DNA from: Ralstonia pickettii DTP0602
GTDB lineage: Bacteria; Pseudomonadota; Gammaproteobacteria; Burkholderiales; Burkholderiaceae
Assembly (NCBI GenBank): GCA_000471925.1
Contig: CP006667.1
Span: 1,860,001-1,924,000, forward strand
Direction of reading: 5' to 3'
Length of the DNA: 64,000 nucleotides
This document shows, in pieces, positions 8,626-18,039 of the stretch (position 1 is the stretch's first letter; each line of letters begins with the position of its first letter). The notes under the pieces are model-generated. The model saw only the letters and a list, made by a program, of their open reading frames with translations, was not told the origin of the DNA and searched no databases. The position numbers and the translations under genes are program-made.

Positions 8626-10985
8626 GCGCCCGAACGAAAATGCTGGGGCGCGACCTGTGGCGGCTGCGCGGGCAGGTGATCGCCGCCGCGCTGGTGGTTG
8701 CCTGCGGCATCGCCGTCCTGGTCGGAATGCAAGGCGCCTGGCAGTCACTGGCGATCGCGCAGGAGCGCTACTACGCCAGCCACCGATTTGGTGATGTGTT
8801 CGCCAATGTCAAGCGTGCGCCGGGAGGTGTCGCCGACCAGATTCGTGCCCTGCCAGGCGTCAGGGGCGTCGAGACGCGAATCGTGCGGGACGTGACCGGC
8901 GATGTGCCAGGCTTCAGCGAGCCTGCCACGCTGCGGCTGGTTTCCTTGCCGGCTACCGGCGTGCCGGTGGCAAACGCGCTCTTCCTGTTGTACGGCAACT
9001 ATCCGAGCCCTGCCCGGGAGGGCGAGGTCGTGGCCAGCGCCGCATTTGCTGCCGCGAACGGTCTGGAGGTGGGCTCCCGGGTCACAGCCGTCCTTAACGG
9101 GCGCGAACGGCAGTTGGAAGTGGTCGGCATCGGAATGTCCCCCGAATATGTCTATGAAGTCGGCCAGGGCATGGTGTTCCCGGATAACCGCCGCTTCGGC
9201 GTGCTGTGGATGGGTCGGGATGCGATCGCATCGGCGTTCGGCATGGAGGGCGCGTTCAACGATGTGGCGCTAACGCTCGACGCAGGCGCGGATGCGCGCC
9301 AGGTCATCGGCCCGCTCGACCGCGTGCTGGCGCGCTACGGCAGCCTCGGCGCCTACGGCAGGGAGGACCAGCTGTCCCATCGGTTCCTGACCGACGAGCT
9401 CGCCGAGATCGGCATCACCGCCACCTACGTGCCGGCGATGTTTCTCGCGGTATCCTCATTTCTCCTGTACGCCCTGCTGAGCCGACTCGTAACCGTCCAG
9501 CGCGCCGAGATCGGCTTGCTCAAGGCGTTCGGTTATGCAGGTCGCACTGTCGCCCTCCAGTACCTGCGGTTCGGGCTTGTCACCGTCGGGGTCGGCATCG
9601 CAGCCGGGATACCGGCGGGGCTCTATTTGGGGCAACTGCTGGTGGCCCTGTATCGCCAGTACTTCCACTTTCCGCAACTGCAGGCCGAGCTCAGCCCGCG
9701 CGCGCTGGTGCTGGCCGTGCTGGCGAGCACAGCGGCGGCGACGGTTGGGGCCGGCGCCTCGGTGTGGCGCGCGACCAGGTTGCCGCCCGCCGAAGCCATG
9801 CGACCGGAGCTGCCCGCGGGTTTCCGCGCGGGCCTGCTGGATCGCATCGGCCTGCTGCGCGCGATGCCGATCCCGTTGCGCCTGATCCTCCGTAACCTTG
9901 CCCGGCGGCCGGGTAAGGCCGCGCTTTCGATGATGGGGATCTCCCTGGCCGTCGGTTTAATGGTGGTCGGCAGGTTCGGGCTGGACGGGGTGAACCAGAT
10001 TCTCGCATTGCAGTTCGGCCGGGCACAGCACGACGACGTGACGCTGATCTTCACCGACGCACAACCCGCGGCCGCCGTCTTCGACGTGGTGCAGCTGCCC
10101 GGCATCCTGCGAGCTGAAGGCTTTCGGGTTGCCCCGGTCTGGCTACGCCACGGCCACCGCGCGAAGCGGGTGGAACTCACGGGCCTTGACGCCGATTCGG
10201 ACCTGCGCGAGGTGGTCGGCCATACCATGGGGCGCCGGCAGGTCAGCGCGGATGGACTGGTCATCTCCGCCAGGCTGGCAGCGGCCTTGCACCTGCAAGT
10301 CGGCGACCGGGTCGAGGTGGCGTTGCTGGAGGGACGGCGCAACGTCTTCGCCCTGCCGGTGACAGCGACCGTTGACGACCTGCTAGGCCTTGGCGCCTAT
10401 GTGGAGCGCCAGGCATTGTCGCGGCACCTCGGCGAAAGCCCCGCCATCAGTGGCGTCCATCTCCGCATCGACCCGCGAATGGCGGAGCCGTTGTACAGGA
10501 GGCTGAAGCGCCTGCCGGCAATCAGTTCCGTCATCGTGCGCAGTGCGGTGCTGGAAAGCATCGGCAATACGCTGGATCGTACCTTCGTTATTTCAAGCCT
10601 GGTCCTGGCAGGGTTTGCCTCGGTCATCGTCGCCGGCGTGGTCTACAACAATATCCGCATTGCGCTTTCCGAGCGCGGCAACGAGCTGGCGAGCCTGCGA
10701 GTGCTGGGCTTCTCGCTGGGCGAAGTCGCAACCATCCTGATTGGCGAACAGGCGCTGCTGACGGCCGCGGCATTGCCGTTCGGCATCGCCGTAGGCTATG
10801 GCCTTTGCGCACTGCTGGTGCCGGTGTTCGACCGGGATGCCTTCCGGATTCCGCTTGTGCTGGAGCGGACCACGCTCATCTTCGCCATGGTGCCCGCAGC
10901 GTGCGCCGCGCTCGTGGCAGGCCTGCTTGTCTTTCGGCGCCTCCAGCACCTTGACTTGGTCGCGGTGCTGAAGACGCGGGAGTAG
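8619..10985 (+). CDS. ABC transporter permease with two FtsX domains
   Basis: A 788-residue inner-membrane protein. It begins with a cytoplasmic-to-membrane segment ([22 protein letters not shown]), followed by a large periplasmic domain. It then has membrane bundles around residues 265-390 and 430-455, a second periplasmic domain, and a final FtsX bundle ([19 protein letters not shown] to the end). This duplicated DevC/MacB-like layout is typical of stand-alone permeases that work with an HlyD-family adaptor. The ATG lies seven bases inside the preceding ATPase gene, indicating translational coupling. The transported substrate is unknown. Confidence 0.9.
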   Translation: MVSARTKMLGRDLWRLRGQVIAAALVVACGIAVLVGMQGAWQSLAIAQERYYASHRFGDVFANVKRAPGGVADQIRALPGVRGVETRIVRDVTGDVPGFSEPATLRLVSLPATGVPVANALFLLYGNYPSPAREGEVVASAAFAAANGLEVGSRVTAVLNGRERQLEVVGIGMSPEYVYEVGQGMVFPDNRRFGVLWMGRDAIASAFGMEGAFNDVALTLDAGADARQVIGPLDRVLARYGSLGAYGREDQLSHRFLTDELAEIGITATYVPAMFLAVSSFLLYALLSRLVTVQRAEIGLLKAFGYAGRTVALQYLRFGLVTVGVGIAAGIPAGLYLGQLLVALYRQYFHFPQLQAELSPRALVLAVLASTAAATVGAGASVWRATRLPPAEAMRPELPAGFRAGLLDRIGLLRAMPIPLRLILRNLARRPGKAALSMMGISLAVGLMVVGRFGLDGVNQILALQFGRAQHDDVTLIFTDAQPAAAVFDVVQLPGILRAEGFRVAPVWLRHGHRAKRVELTGLDADSDLREVVGHTMGRRQVSADGLVISARLAAALHLQVGDRVEVALLEGRRNVFALPVTATVDDLLGLGAYVERQALSRHLGESPAISGVHLRIDPRMAEPLYRRLKRLPAISSVIVRSAVLESIGNTLDRTFVISSLVLAGFASVIVAGVVYNNIRIALSERGNELASLRVLGFSLGEVATILIGEQALLTAAALPFGIAVGYGLCALLVPVFDRDAFRIPLVLERTTLIFAMVPAACAALVAGLLVFRRLQHLDLVAVLKTRE

Positions 10986-10991
10986 CACGCC

Positions 10992-12179
10992 ATGCGCCTG
11001 TCGGGCGGTACGGCCGCCATAGTCCTCGCCGCCATCGGGCTGATCGCCGGATCCGCCTACCTGATGACGCCTGCGCCGTTGGTGGTTGACACGGTGCAGG
11101 CCGTGCGCGGCCCGCTCGAGGTCACAACCAGCGAGGAGGGCGAGACCCGAAGCAAGGAGCGCTTTGTCGTGACGGCGCCGGTCAGCGGCAGACTGATGCG
11201 CATCGGACTGCGCGAAGGTGATCTGGTCGAGGCCGGGCAGGTCCTCGCCGAACTGGCGCCATTGCCGCTGAGTGCGCGGGAGCAGGAAGAGGTGCGGGCC
11301 AGGGTGGCCGCCGCGCGGGCGATGCATCGGGAGGCGCTGGAACGGGTCCGGCACGCTGCCGAGGACTATGCGCAAGCCCAGCGCGAGCGGCAGCGGATCG
11401 ACCGCCTAGTGCGCGAGCGCTTCCTGTCGCCGCAAGCGGGCGAGCAGGCCGCCAATCTTGGCATTACCGCGGGCAATGAACTGGCAGCGGCGCAGGCACG
11501 GGCCAGCGCAGCGCTGGAGGAGGTCCGGGTGGCCGAGGCCGGCATGCTGGCATTGCGCGAGCTCAAGGGCGGGTCCTCGTCCATGGTCGCGGTGACGGCC
11601 CCTGTCGCAGGGGCGGTGCTGGAACTGCCCGAACGCAGTGAACGGATCGTGAGCGCAGGCACGCCGTTGCTGACGCTCGGCGATCCGCACGACCTGGAGA
11701 TCGTGGCGGAACTGCTGTCCACCGAAGCGGTGAAGGTGCAAGCGGGGATGCCGGTGCATATTGACGGCTGGGGCGGCGAAGCGCAGGTCCGCGGTATCGT
11801 GCGGCGGGTCGAGCCGCATGCCTTCACCAAGATCTCGGTCCTCGGCATCGAGGAAAAACGGACCAATGTGATTATTGACGTGATCGAACCGCCTGCACAG
11901 CTAGGCGATGGCTTTCGCGTGATCGCCAGGATCCGCCTATGGCGGGCAGAGATTGCGCTCAAGATCCCGGTCAGTTCGATCTTCCGGTGCGACACGGCGT
12001 CATGGTGCGTGTTCTCGGTCGTGAACGGCCGCGCGGCACGGCGCGAAGTGCGAATCGGTCACAGGAATGCGGAGGAGGCCGAATTGCTTGACCCGCTGCC
12101 CGAGGGCCTCCAGTTGATCCGCTATCCATCGAACAACCTGGCGGACGGCCAGCGCGTGATCGAACGCAGCATTCCGTAG
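10992..12179 (+). CDS. HlyD/MacA-family periplasmic adaptor
   Basis: A 395-residue membrane-fusion protein with an N-terminal signal anchor (residues about 8-28, AAIVLAAIGLIAGSAYL). Next come a lipoyl-like half (VTAPVSGRLMRIGLREGDLVEAGQVLAEL), a long helical hairpin (residues about 95-185) and the returning half VAVTAPVAGAVLELPERSERIV with beta-barrel domains. Adaptors of this kind link an inner-membrane transporter to an outer-membrane channel. It starts six bases after the permease stop and closes the usp-ABC operon. A converging M24 gene ends four bases beyond. Confidence 0.9.
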   Translation: MRLSGGTAAIVLAAIGLIAGSAYLMTPAPLVVDTVQAVRGPLEVTTSEEGETRSKERFVVTAPVSGRLMRIGLREGDLVEAGQVLAELAPLPLSAREQEEVRARVAAARAMHREALERVRHAAEDYAQAQRERQRIDRLVRERFLSPQAGEQAANLGITAGNELAAAQARASAALEEVRVAEAGMLALRELKGGSSSMVAVTAPVAGAVLELPERSERIVSAGTPLLTLGDPHDLEIVAELLSTEAVKVQAGMPVHIDGWGGEAQVRGIVRRVEPHAFTKISVLGIEEKRTNVIIDVIEPPAQLGDGFRVIARIRLWRAEIALKIPVSSIFRCDTASWCVFSVVNGRAARREVRIGHRNAEEAELLDPLPEGLQLIRYPSNNLADGQRVIERSIP

Positions 12180-12182
12180 CCT

Positions 12183-13304
12183 TCAGTTAATGAGCTTCGG
12201 ATAGCATGTCAGGGGAACCGGACCTTCTTCGCTTACCCAAATCGTGTCCTCGACCCGTACACCGTAGTCTTCGCGATAGATGCCGCAGTTTCCGACGCCG
12301 AGTACCATACCCGCCATCACATGATCGATTTTTTGCTCGCCATGGACAACTGCGTGACCGCCCGGGATGGGCGCTTCTTCATGTTCGATCCCGATACCAT
12401 GGAACACAGGGCGTAGGAACTTATCCCCATAACCTTCGTGTTCGAGCGAGGCGGCCATCGCACCGTCAATGCCCATCAGTTCCGCCCCGGGGACTGCCGC
12501 GGCAATTCCACGCTCCTGCGCCATAACGTAGGCTCTCAATGCGTTCGCCGCGTCAGTAGCTATCGGCTCGACAAGAAAAGTCCTGCATAGGTCTGCAGTG
12601 TATCCGTCCACAACTGGAGCAACGTGGACCTGAACGACTTCTCCGGGTGCGATGGTTTTCAGGGATGCAGGACCGTGAGCCATCGCCGCTCTCCAGCCGG
12701 AGGCGACATACGTTACCGATGCCCATCCCTCGGCGCCAGCCTTTCGCATGGCGAATTCTGCTTCACCGGCGATCTCGATTTCCCGAATCCCCGACCGCAG
12801 CGCACGCGAAACCGCATCCATCCCCGAGTCTGCTACTTTGGCGGCAGCCTTTATGCTTGCCATTTCGGCCACGTCCTTCAACATGCGGAGTTGCGAAACA
12901 ATGGGTGTAGCGGATACGACATGGGCTTTCGGTAGGATGTGGGCAACAAAGACTTCATATAAGGCGGCGTCGAAAAAATTCTTCTCGATGGCTATCGTGG
13001 CCTGTGTAAGGTCGAGTTCCTTTAATACATCGCGGAAGCCGTGGAACATCTCGACTTCGCTCTGGAAAGAGCGAAGCTCGGTTGCGACGGAAGTGCGACG
13101 AATGCTGGCCAGATCACAAGCCGGCACGGCAACAACACAATGTAGCGTGCGAGTCAGCAGCGCCAGGGCGCAAGGTCGACCGTCGCCAGTGAAATATGCA
13201 AGGTTTGCCGGTTTCATCAGCAGCAGCGCGTCGACGTCCTCCTGCTCCATCAAAGCCGCGGCGCGCTGCCAACGGGCCGCATAATCGAATACCGGCTTGT
13301 CCAT
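12183..13304 (-). CDS. M24-family creatinase/aminopeptidase-P-like protein lacking key metal ligands
   Basis: A 373-residue pita-bread-fold protein with an N-terminal creatinase domain (residues 1-135) and a C-terminal M24 domain. The first canonical metal Asp is replaced by H227 in VQVHVAP; D238 is kept in GYTADLCRTF. FHGIGIEHEE keeps H302, but the usual IEPGIY motif reads GVGNCGIY, losing a Glu ligand; E352 remains in VRVEDT. This resembles creatinase-type members that hydrolyse C-N bonds without metal rather than dipeptidases. The substrate is unknown. Codon use is less GC-biased than in the neighbouring operon, suggesting separate acquisition. Confidence 0.85.
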   Translation of the reverse strand: MDKPVFDYAARWQRAAALMEQEDVDALLLMKPANLAYFTGDGRPCALALLTRTLHCVVAVPACDLASIRRTSVATELRSFQSEVEMFHGFRDVLKELDLTQATIAIEKNFFDAALYEVFVAHILPKAHVVSATPIVSQLRMLKDVAEMASIKAAAKVADSGMDAVSRALRSGIREIEIAGEAEFAMRKAGAEGWASVTYVASGWRAAMAHGPASLKTIAPGEVVQVHVAPVVDGYTADLCRTFLVEPIATDAANALRAYVMAQERGIAAAVPGAELMGIDGAMAASLEHEGYGDKFLRPVFHGIGIEHEEAPIPGGHAVVHGEQKIDHVMAGMVLGVGNCGIYREDYGVRVEDTIWVSEEGPVPLTCYPKLIN

Positions 13305-13503
13305 GATGTGATCCTCACTTCGGGCATACCCGCACGCTCGGCGCCGGCGACGCTACGCTGAAAGCTTCGCAGACGCTTACTCCATTCTGCTGCTGCAGCG
13401 GAACTGCCGTCGCAAGCGCGCACGGCCGGACGGCAAGGGGCTGGCAGGTCTCCGGTCCGACGGGATTGTTTCGCACGAGGGCCAAACCTTACGGCTAGAC
13501 CCA

Positions 13504-14022
13504 TCATCCGCCTGGCGCCATCTTTCCACCCATCCCTGGACCCATGCCCGGACCCATGCCTTGGTCGTTGGCCATCGTCTGCATCATTTCCTGCATGAAC
13601 GCCATGTGACTACCCGCCATATCGTGGCACATCTGCATTTGATTTGATGGGGCGTTCCCCTTGGCGACTCCTTTGCCAGGAGCCATACGACCAGGGCCGC
13701 CCATTTTCATCATGTCCTTTTGCATGATGGCCATTGCATCTTGCATGACCTGATGGCGTTCAACCAAGAGGGCCTGGCGCTCTTCCGGCGTTTTGGCCCG
13801 CGAAAGCCGCTCTCTGATGGCACGCAGGTGGGCAACCTGGGCGTCCAGCCTTGCATCGCTGGAAACTCCGGGGGCTACGACCGGAGGCATATCTTGTTGT
13901 TTTTCAGGATGGTGCTGCTCATGCTCCGTGCCGGTAGCCGGCGACGCCGGGAAAGCTGGTGGCACCCAAGCGAGCACGGTGGCCGCAGTGATAAGGGTAG
14001 AGAGGCGATGGTTGGTGGACAT
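13504..14022 (-). CDS. Met/His-rich periplasmic protein
   Basis: A 172-residue secreted protein with a Sec signal peptide (residues 1-25, ending AFPA). A His-rich stretch EHEQHHPEKQQDM, a short helical segment (LRAIRERLSRAKTPEERQALL) and a C-terminal half full of Met and Gly (MKMGGPGRM, MAFMQEMMQTM, GMGPGMGPGMGG) follow. Met and His clusters of this type bind Cu(I)/Cu(II) or silver in the periplasm. It resembles, in layout and in the TPEERQALL segment, the protein encoded at 19150-19650. A perfect FNR-type box lies 66 bases upstream. Metal binding is inferred from composition only. Confidence 0.75.
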   Translation of the reverse strand: MSTNHRLSTLITAATVLAWVPPAFPASPATGTEHEQHHPEKQQDMPPVVAPGVSSDARLDAQVAHLRAIRERLSRAKTPEERQALLVERHQVMQDAMAIMQKDMMKMGGPGRMAPGKGVAKGNAPSNQMQMCHDMAGSHMAFMQEMMQTMANDQGMGPGMGPGMGGKMAPGG

Positions 14023-14087
14023 GGGAGATCCTCCTATGAAAACATGACAGTTCCTAGTACAAGGTATGCGGCAGTCAGGGACTTGAG

Positions 14088-14101
14088 TTGATTGGGATCA
14101 A
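14088..14101 (-). promoter_or_regulatory. Perfect FNR/ANR box
   Basis: TTGAT-TGGG-ATCAA is a perfect match to the FNR/ANR consensus. Its centre is about 72 bases before the start of the Met-rich periplasmic gene on the minus strand, which would place transcription start about 30 bases before that gene if the site sits at -41.5. Confidence 0.65.
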
Positions 14102-14268
14102 CGAAGCGATGGGTGTACCGGGTGTTCAGCCCCCATCGATGTGCCGGTCAGCGCGCCGGTGCAATCTGCGCAGACCATTTTGCTGATGCCCTCAGCAGCA
14201 ATGCTCCGGTGTGCCAGGAAACGGTTGGCCAGGAACAAATCCGGGGGCGGAATACCTAGAGTTTGACT

Positions 14269-14911
14269 ATGAGGGCGGCAAGTCAGGAAGATCCGTGCAA
14301 AGCGCCACAAAATTTCGTTCCATCCGTCACCGAAGGATCGTCACGTGTGCGTGAGTCGACAGAGATGGTCGAGCACAAAGGCGTCGGACACCCAGACAGC
14401 CATTGTGATGGCGCCGTTGAGGCTGCAGCTTGCACACTATCTCAGGCTTACAGGGAATCCTATGGAACAAGGCCCTGCTTGTCGGCGGCATCAGCGCCCC
14501 ACAGTTCGGCGGGGGAGAGGTCCTGCGGCCAATTCGCTCCATCGTATCTGGTCCGGTTACCGAACTTCCCGCCGGTAAGGCTGAGCAGATCGTCGAGGAA
14601 GCCATCCGCCAATACCTCGAGACGTGCCTTGGGGCGATTGGCGGCACAATTCAGGTGTAGCCCATATTTCGCCCGTCGGCGCCAGCCCTGCGGCGGATTG
14701 TTTGTTCCTCTGCTACGCTTCTACCAACGACACTTCGTTCGGCGTTGGCTCCGCCTCGTTTTCCCCTGTGGAGGTGGCGGTTCTTTCAGCGTCCCGTATT
14801 TCGCGCGATAGCGTCTACCGGGGCGCTTTCAAGGCAGCAGGCATGGATTTCAAGATCATGGGGAGCGCGGCGAGTCCCACCAGGCCCCCGGGGAAACCGT
14901 TGAAGAAGTGA
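14269..14911 (+). pseudogene. Decayed archaeal-type S-adenosylmethionine synthetase
   Basis: Three successive frames match the intact archaeal-type methionine adenosyltransferase encoded at 31440-32585. They are STEMVEHKGVGHPDSHCDGAVEAAA, then KALLVGGISAPQFGGGEVLRP through EEAIRQYLETCLGAIGG, then NDTSFGVG and RGAFKAAGMDFKIMG. A short deletion after YRESYG removes the QHFNLD segment, stops and shifts follow, and everything after the equivalent of residue 200 is lost. The remnant is not functional. It is diverged from the intact copy, so it is an independent or old copy and not a recent duplication. Confidence 0.85.
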
Positions 14912-14917
14912 CCCACC

Positions 14918-15359
14918 TCAGCGGCGAACGAGCAGTACCGGAAGCCTGCTATGGCCGACAAGTGCTTCGGCGACACTGCCCAGCAGTATTCGACGTATGC
15001 CATGGCGACCGTGGGTTCCGATGACCAGCAACTCTGCGCCGCATTCTTGCGCAGCTTGCTCAACGACGGTGGAGATTTCCCCGATAGCCGCTGGCTCGTC
15101 TCTCAGGCGAGTCGCACAAGGAATCCGTTCTGCCTCCACGCGCTCACGCGCGGCTTTCAATAACGCCTCGCCGTCTTCTCTGAGGGCCTTGCGCAGATCG
15201 TCCGGGGCGAAAAGGAGAGGATCACATCTCAGATAGGTGTTATCGATGACGTGAACAATGGCGATCTCGCTCCCACATGCCTTGCCAATATGCACGGCCT
15301 CGGCGAGCGCCAGGTCCGAATTTGCTGCCATCTACCGCAACCATGATCTTCCTGTACAT
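14918..15359 (-). pseudogene. Universal stress protein, single-base frameshift
   Basis: A Usp-family gene that would encode about 146 residues. The first codons MYRKIMVAVDGS are in one frame and the rest, SDLALAEAVHIGKACGSEIAIVHV to LPVLLVRR, in another. Removing one A from an AAA run near 15324-15330 restores DGSNSDLALAEAV. The ATP-site signature GTHGRHGIRRILLGS is intact. The whole C-terminal domain is undamaged, so a sequencing error is as likely as true inactivation. It lies between the decayed SAM synthetase and two small membrane protein genes. Confidence 0.8.
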
Positions 15360-15417
15360 CACGCGTCCCCCTGCTTCGGGAAGCAGACGTCGCGAGCGCG
15401 CGCCGAAGCGCGCGAGC

Positions 15418-15789
15418 TCACGCCAGATAGTAAAAGGCGGCAATTAGCAGCGCCCCGGAAACGACGCCTCCGAGAGCAATGACCGCGACGGCCATCGGAT
15501 GCCTTTGCAGCCGGCTTGCCAGCCGTCCGAGCGCGAAACCCAAAATGACGAATGCCAGCACGTCCAGCAGGCCATGGGTGATCCAGTGATGCCCAGTGGC
15601 TGCCTTCATCCAGGCGAGTACAGTTTGCTCGTTTGTCTCCTTGAGTATCACCAGTAATGCGCTGAGCACCGAGGTGATGCCTAGCGACAACCCGAAGGAT
15701 GTAGTCAGCTTGCCCAGCCTGACTTCACCTTGCTGATTTAGACGAACGCCGCTTTGCGTGGTGGCGCCCGACCAGACGGTCCCAGTCAT
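15418..15789 (-). CDS. Small inner-membrane protein, unknown function
   Basis: A 123-residue protein with three predicted membrane helices: residues about 33-50 (GLSLGITSVLSALLVIL), 70-88 (THGLLDVLAFVILGFAL) and 98-121 (AVAVIALGGVVSGALLIAAFYYLA). The N terminus is polar. I do not recognise a family. It follows another small membrane protein gene by 16 bases on the same strand, and the two are probably co-transcribed and may act together. Confidence 0.65.
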   Translation of the reverse strand: MTGTVWSGATTQSGVRLNQQGEVRLGKLTTSFGLSLGITSVLSALLVILKETNEQTVLAWMKAATGHHWITHGLLDVLAFVILGFALGRLASRLQRHPMAVAVIALGGVVSGALLIAAFYYLA

Positions 15790-15805
15790 TTCTTGCCCCT
15801 CTTAG

Positions 15806-16264
15806 CTATTCACCCAGCAGGCCGAGCTTAGCCCCCATCGCGACAAACGCGCCAGCACCTTCCATGGCCAGTCCCATTAAGACAATGAGCGCCGCCGAAC
15901 AAAACACAAGGAAACGAGCCCCCTTGTTGGCCGCTAGATCATTCGAAGCCGCAATGGGCAGGTAGCTTGCAAGCAGTAGTAGTGGCAGGAACACGTGTTC
16001 CTTGGTCTCCATGACGAAGCTGTGTGCAAACGGCCATGGGCCAGCCAAGATCAAAGCTTTGTCGACTGCATAATGAAGGACATACCAATAGCCACCAATC
16101 AAATAGGCCGACCAGATAAGACAGGCCACGGCGATACTGGCGCTGCGGATGCGCATTGCATTACTGCTGCTGATGTTCAGCGTTTCAGCCATCACCCACA
16201 CGGCAGCGAGAATAGCCAGCACTCCCACCGCGGGATGCAGCATTAGAATCAGCTCGTTTGCCAT
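15806..16264 (-). CDS. Four-helix inner-membrane protein, unknown function
   Basis: A 152-residue protein. The start MANELILMLHP is chosen because GGAGGATCACC lies just before its ATG, while the longer reading to 16402 has no ribosome-binding site. Four hydrophobic helices are visible (VGVLAILAAVWVMAE, IAVACLIWSAYLIGGYWYVLHY, VFLPLLLLASYLPIAA and FLVFCSAALIVLMGLAM), with histidines near helix ends (LHPAVG, VLHYAVDK, AHSF). That pattern recalls heme or cytochrome-b-like membrane proteins but proves nothing. An FNR-like site is 140 bases upstream. Confidence 0.7.
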   Translation of the reverse strand: MANELILMLHPAVGVLAILAAVWVMAETLNISSSNAMRIRSASIAVACLIWSAYLIGGYWYVLHYAVDKALILAGPWPFAHSFVMETKEHVFLPLLLLASYLPIAASNDLAANKGARFLVFCSAALIVLMGLAMEGAGAFVAMGAKLGLLGE

Positions 16265-16755
16265 GGTGATCCTCCGTTGGTCCAGCCTTGGCGGGCCTGC
16301 GACAATCAGTGCGTTACCGCATACATCACACAGCGAGGCGGTCCGCCCGCCGCGAAGGTACTGACTTGCTATCTTGCAAAGTAGCTCAGCTGACACTCGC
16401 AAGAATGATCCAGATCAAAGGAGTGTTTGACTCTGGATCGAATACGGAAGCATCACAAGAGAGGCACAGGAACAGCGCTCTCCTGCTTTCCCGATCCCCA
16501 TATGGGTGGTGGGCCCGATGCGGATCCCGGCGCCCGGTTCGACCAAAATCACCGGTGGTGAGCGTGCGCTTTAACAAAAGTCACGGGAGTGGCGGATGGT
16601 GCTTCGGGAATGAGGGCGCATATCGGTAAGGTCGCGAACGGGTCTCGTGCCAAAAGTCATCGGCACGGCGGGAAATGTGCACGACACTTTGCCGGCTGGT
16701 ACACGGCTGCATGTGGGGGCGACGTACGTGGACATCGCTGCCAATGCTGGCGTGC
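16265..16755. other. Intergenic region holding an FNR-like site
   Basis: Nearly 500 bases between two minus-strand transcription units. Apart from the FNR/ANR-like box near its left third I see no gene, terminator or repeat that I can support. Confidence 0.5.
16405..16418 (-). promoter_or_regulatory. FNR/ANR-like box
   Basis: ATGAT-CCAG-ATCAA on the plus strand (TTGAT-CTGG-ATCAT on the minus strand) matches the FNR/ANR consensus with one mismatch. It lies about 140 bases before the four-helix membrane protein gene on the minus strand. Confidence 0.5.
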
Positions 16756-17187
16756 CTACGCGCGTTGCATGCTTGATTTGGCGCGCTCCGCGACCTCGAA
16801 CACGAGCATGCCAGCAACCATTGCCGCCACAAAGCCAATGGCCTTCGGATAGCCAGCGCCCAGGGCAACCAGCGCGGGACCAGGGCAGAAGCCGGCCAGA
16901 CCCCAGCCGACGCCGAAAGCGGCGCTGCCCAGTACCAGCCGAAGCGTTACGGTCGTGCTTGCCGGCAGTTGCACAGGCAGCCCCAGGAAGGAGTGCTTGC
17001 GGTGTTTGGCAATGAGGAAGGCGAGCGAGCCAATGGCAATGGCACCGACCATCACCAAAGCGAGGGAGGGGTCCCAGGGTCCTGCAAGGTCAAGAAAGCC
17101 CAGCACCTTGGCCGGGTTGGCCATGCCGGAGACCATCAGGCCAATACCGAATAGCAGGCCTGCGAGGAGTGCGGTAATGGCGGTCAT
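16756..17187 (-). CDS. YeeE/YedE-family (DUF6691) transporter half
   Basis: A 143-residue membrane protein from the preferred start [11 protein letters not shown]. Four helices carry the signature [17 protein letters not shown], with the conserved cysteine of the YeeE/YedE (TsuA-like) family that moves thiosulfate or other sulfur species across the inner membrane. It is half the size of TsuA and pairs with the next gene upstream, which encodes the other half. Together with the ArsR regulator and the Blh dioxygenase it forms the BigR-type sulfur cluster. Confidence 0.88.
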   Translation of the reverse strand: MTAITALLAGLLFGIGLMVSGMANPAKVLGFLDLAGPWDPSLALVMVGAIAIGSLAFLIAKHRKHSFLGLPVQLPASTTVTLRLVLGSAAFGVGWGLAGFCPGPALVALGAGYPKAIGFVAAMVAGMLVFEVAERAKSSMQRA

Positions 17188-17188
17188 A

Positions 17189-17623
17189 TCAGCCTCCAAT
17201 CAGGTGCCGTTGCACGAAGACGGTCAAGAATCCCGCCACCATGAAGGTCAGGGTGGCGACCAGCGAGCGGATGGAACCGCGCGAGATGCCGCACACGCCA
17301 TGGCCGCTGGTGCAGCCGCTGGCGTAGCGGGTGCCAAGGCCTACCAGGAAGCCGGCGACCAGGATTTCGCCCCAGCTTGCCTGGATATCCGCAATGGCCG
17401 GCTTGCCGAGCAGGCTCGAAATGACAGGAGCGCCAACCAGGCCGGCGAGGAAGGTCAGGCGCCAAGCCATGTCGTTGCGGGGCAGGCTGAGCAGGCCGCC
17501 GAAGATGCCGCTGATGCCGACAATGCGGCCGTTGAACAGCACCAGCACGGCGGCCGCCGCGCCGATGATGAGTCCGCCGACCAACGACAGGCCGGGGGTG
17601 AAGTTAGCTAGGTCAATCAGCAT
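17189..17623 (-). CDS. YeeE/YedE-family sulfur transporter half
   Basis: A 144-residue membrane protein with helices at about 13-30, 55-72, 85-100 and 118-136. It carries the motif [17 protein letters not shown], the cysteine-containing pore signature of thiosulfate-uptake TsuA/YeeE proteins. The gene ends one base before the other half and overlaps the end of the ArsR regulator gene, so the three are an operon. It likely makes a heterodimeric channel for a reduced sulfur compound in the inner membrane. Confidence 0.9.
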   Translation of the reverse strand: MLIDLANFTPGLSLVGGLIIGAAAAVLVLFNGRIVGISGIFGGLLSLPRNDMAWRLTFLAGLVGAPVISSLLGKPAIADIQASWGEILVAGFLVGLGTRYASGCTSGHGVCGISRGSIRSLVATLTFMVAGFLTVFVQRHLIGG

Positions 17624-17955
17624 GTCGCGTCCTCTGATGTATCGGCACAGAACTGTTGATAAAGCACGGCCATGACGGCAAGCGCCTGAGGGCTTGCCAC
17701 CGAATAGAAGATGTTCTTGCCGTCGCGGCGCGTCGCCACCAGACCGCTTTCACGGAGCACAGCGAGTTGCTGGGACAGCGTCGGCTGCCGGATGCCGAGC
17801 TGTTCCTCCAGTTCACCGACAGACAACTCGCCTTGGGACAGGCGGCACATCAGCAGCAGGCGGTCCGGATTGGCAAGCACCTTGAGCAAGGCGCAGGCGT
17901 TCGCTGCGGCAGCTTGCATGGTGGCGAGGTCGATGGTGGGGTGGGGCTGGTCCAT
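17617..17955 (-). CDS. bigR: ArsR/SmtB-family persulfide sensor, BigR/SqrR type
   Basis: A 112-residue winged-helix repressor. The helix-turn-helix is around residues 44-70 (VGELEEQLGIRQPTLSQQLAVL) and the wing is TRRDGKNIFYSV. Two cysteines, C37 and C103, are 66 residues apart, the same spacing as the redox pair described for BigR and SqrR, which form a tetrasulfide or disulfide bridge and leave DNA when sulfide or persulfide rises. It is divergent from the Blh dioxygenase gene and is co-transcribed with the split sulfur transporter. Repeated TAGAATG half sites lie in the intergenic region. Confidence 0.88.
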   Translation of the reverse strand: MDQPHPTIDLATMQAAAANACALLKVLANPDRLLLMCRLSQGELSVGELEEQLGIRQPTLSQQLAVLRESGLVATRRDGKNIFYSVASPQALAVMAVLYQQFCADTSEDATC

Positions 17956-17993
17956 AGGTCGTCTACACTTTGTTTGTTAATATTATATTGAAC

Positions 17994-18019
17994 AATAGAA
18001 TGTATGTGAATAGAATGTA
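17994..18019 (+). promoter_or_regulatory. Direct repeat with TAGAATG half sites, probable BigR operator
   Basis: AATAGAATGTA occurs twice, starting 15 bases apart, in the AT-rich divergent region between the regulator and the Blh gene. The core TAGAATG recurs as an inverted repeat before the ArsR-rhodanese gene. The site is placed to control both directions. Confidence 0.5.
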
Positions 18020-18039
18020 CTGCATCCAAGGAGGCGAGC

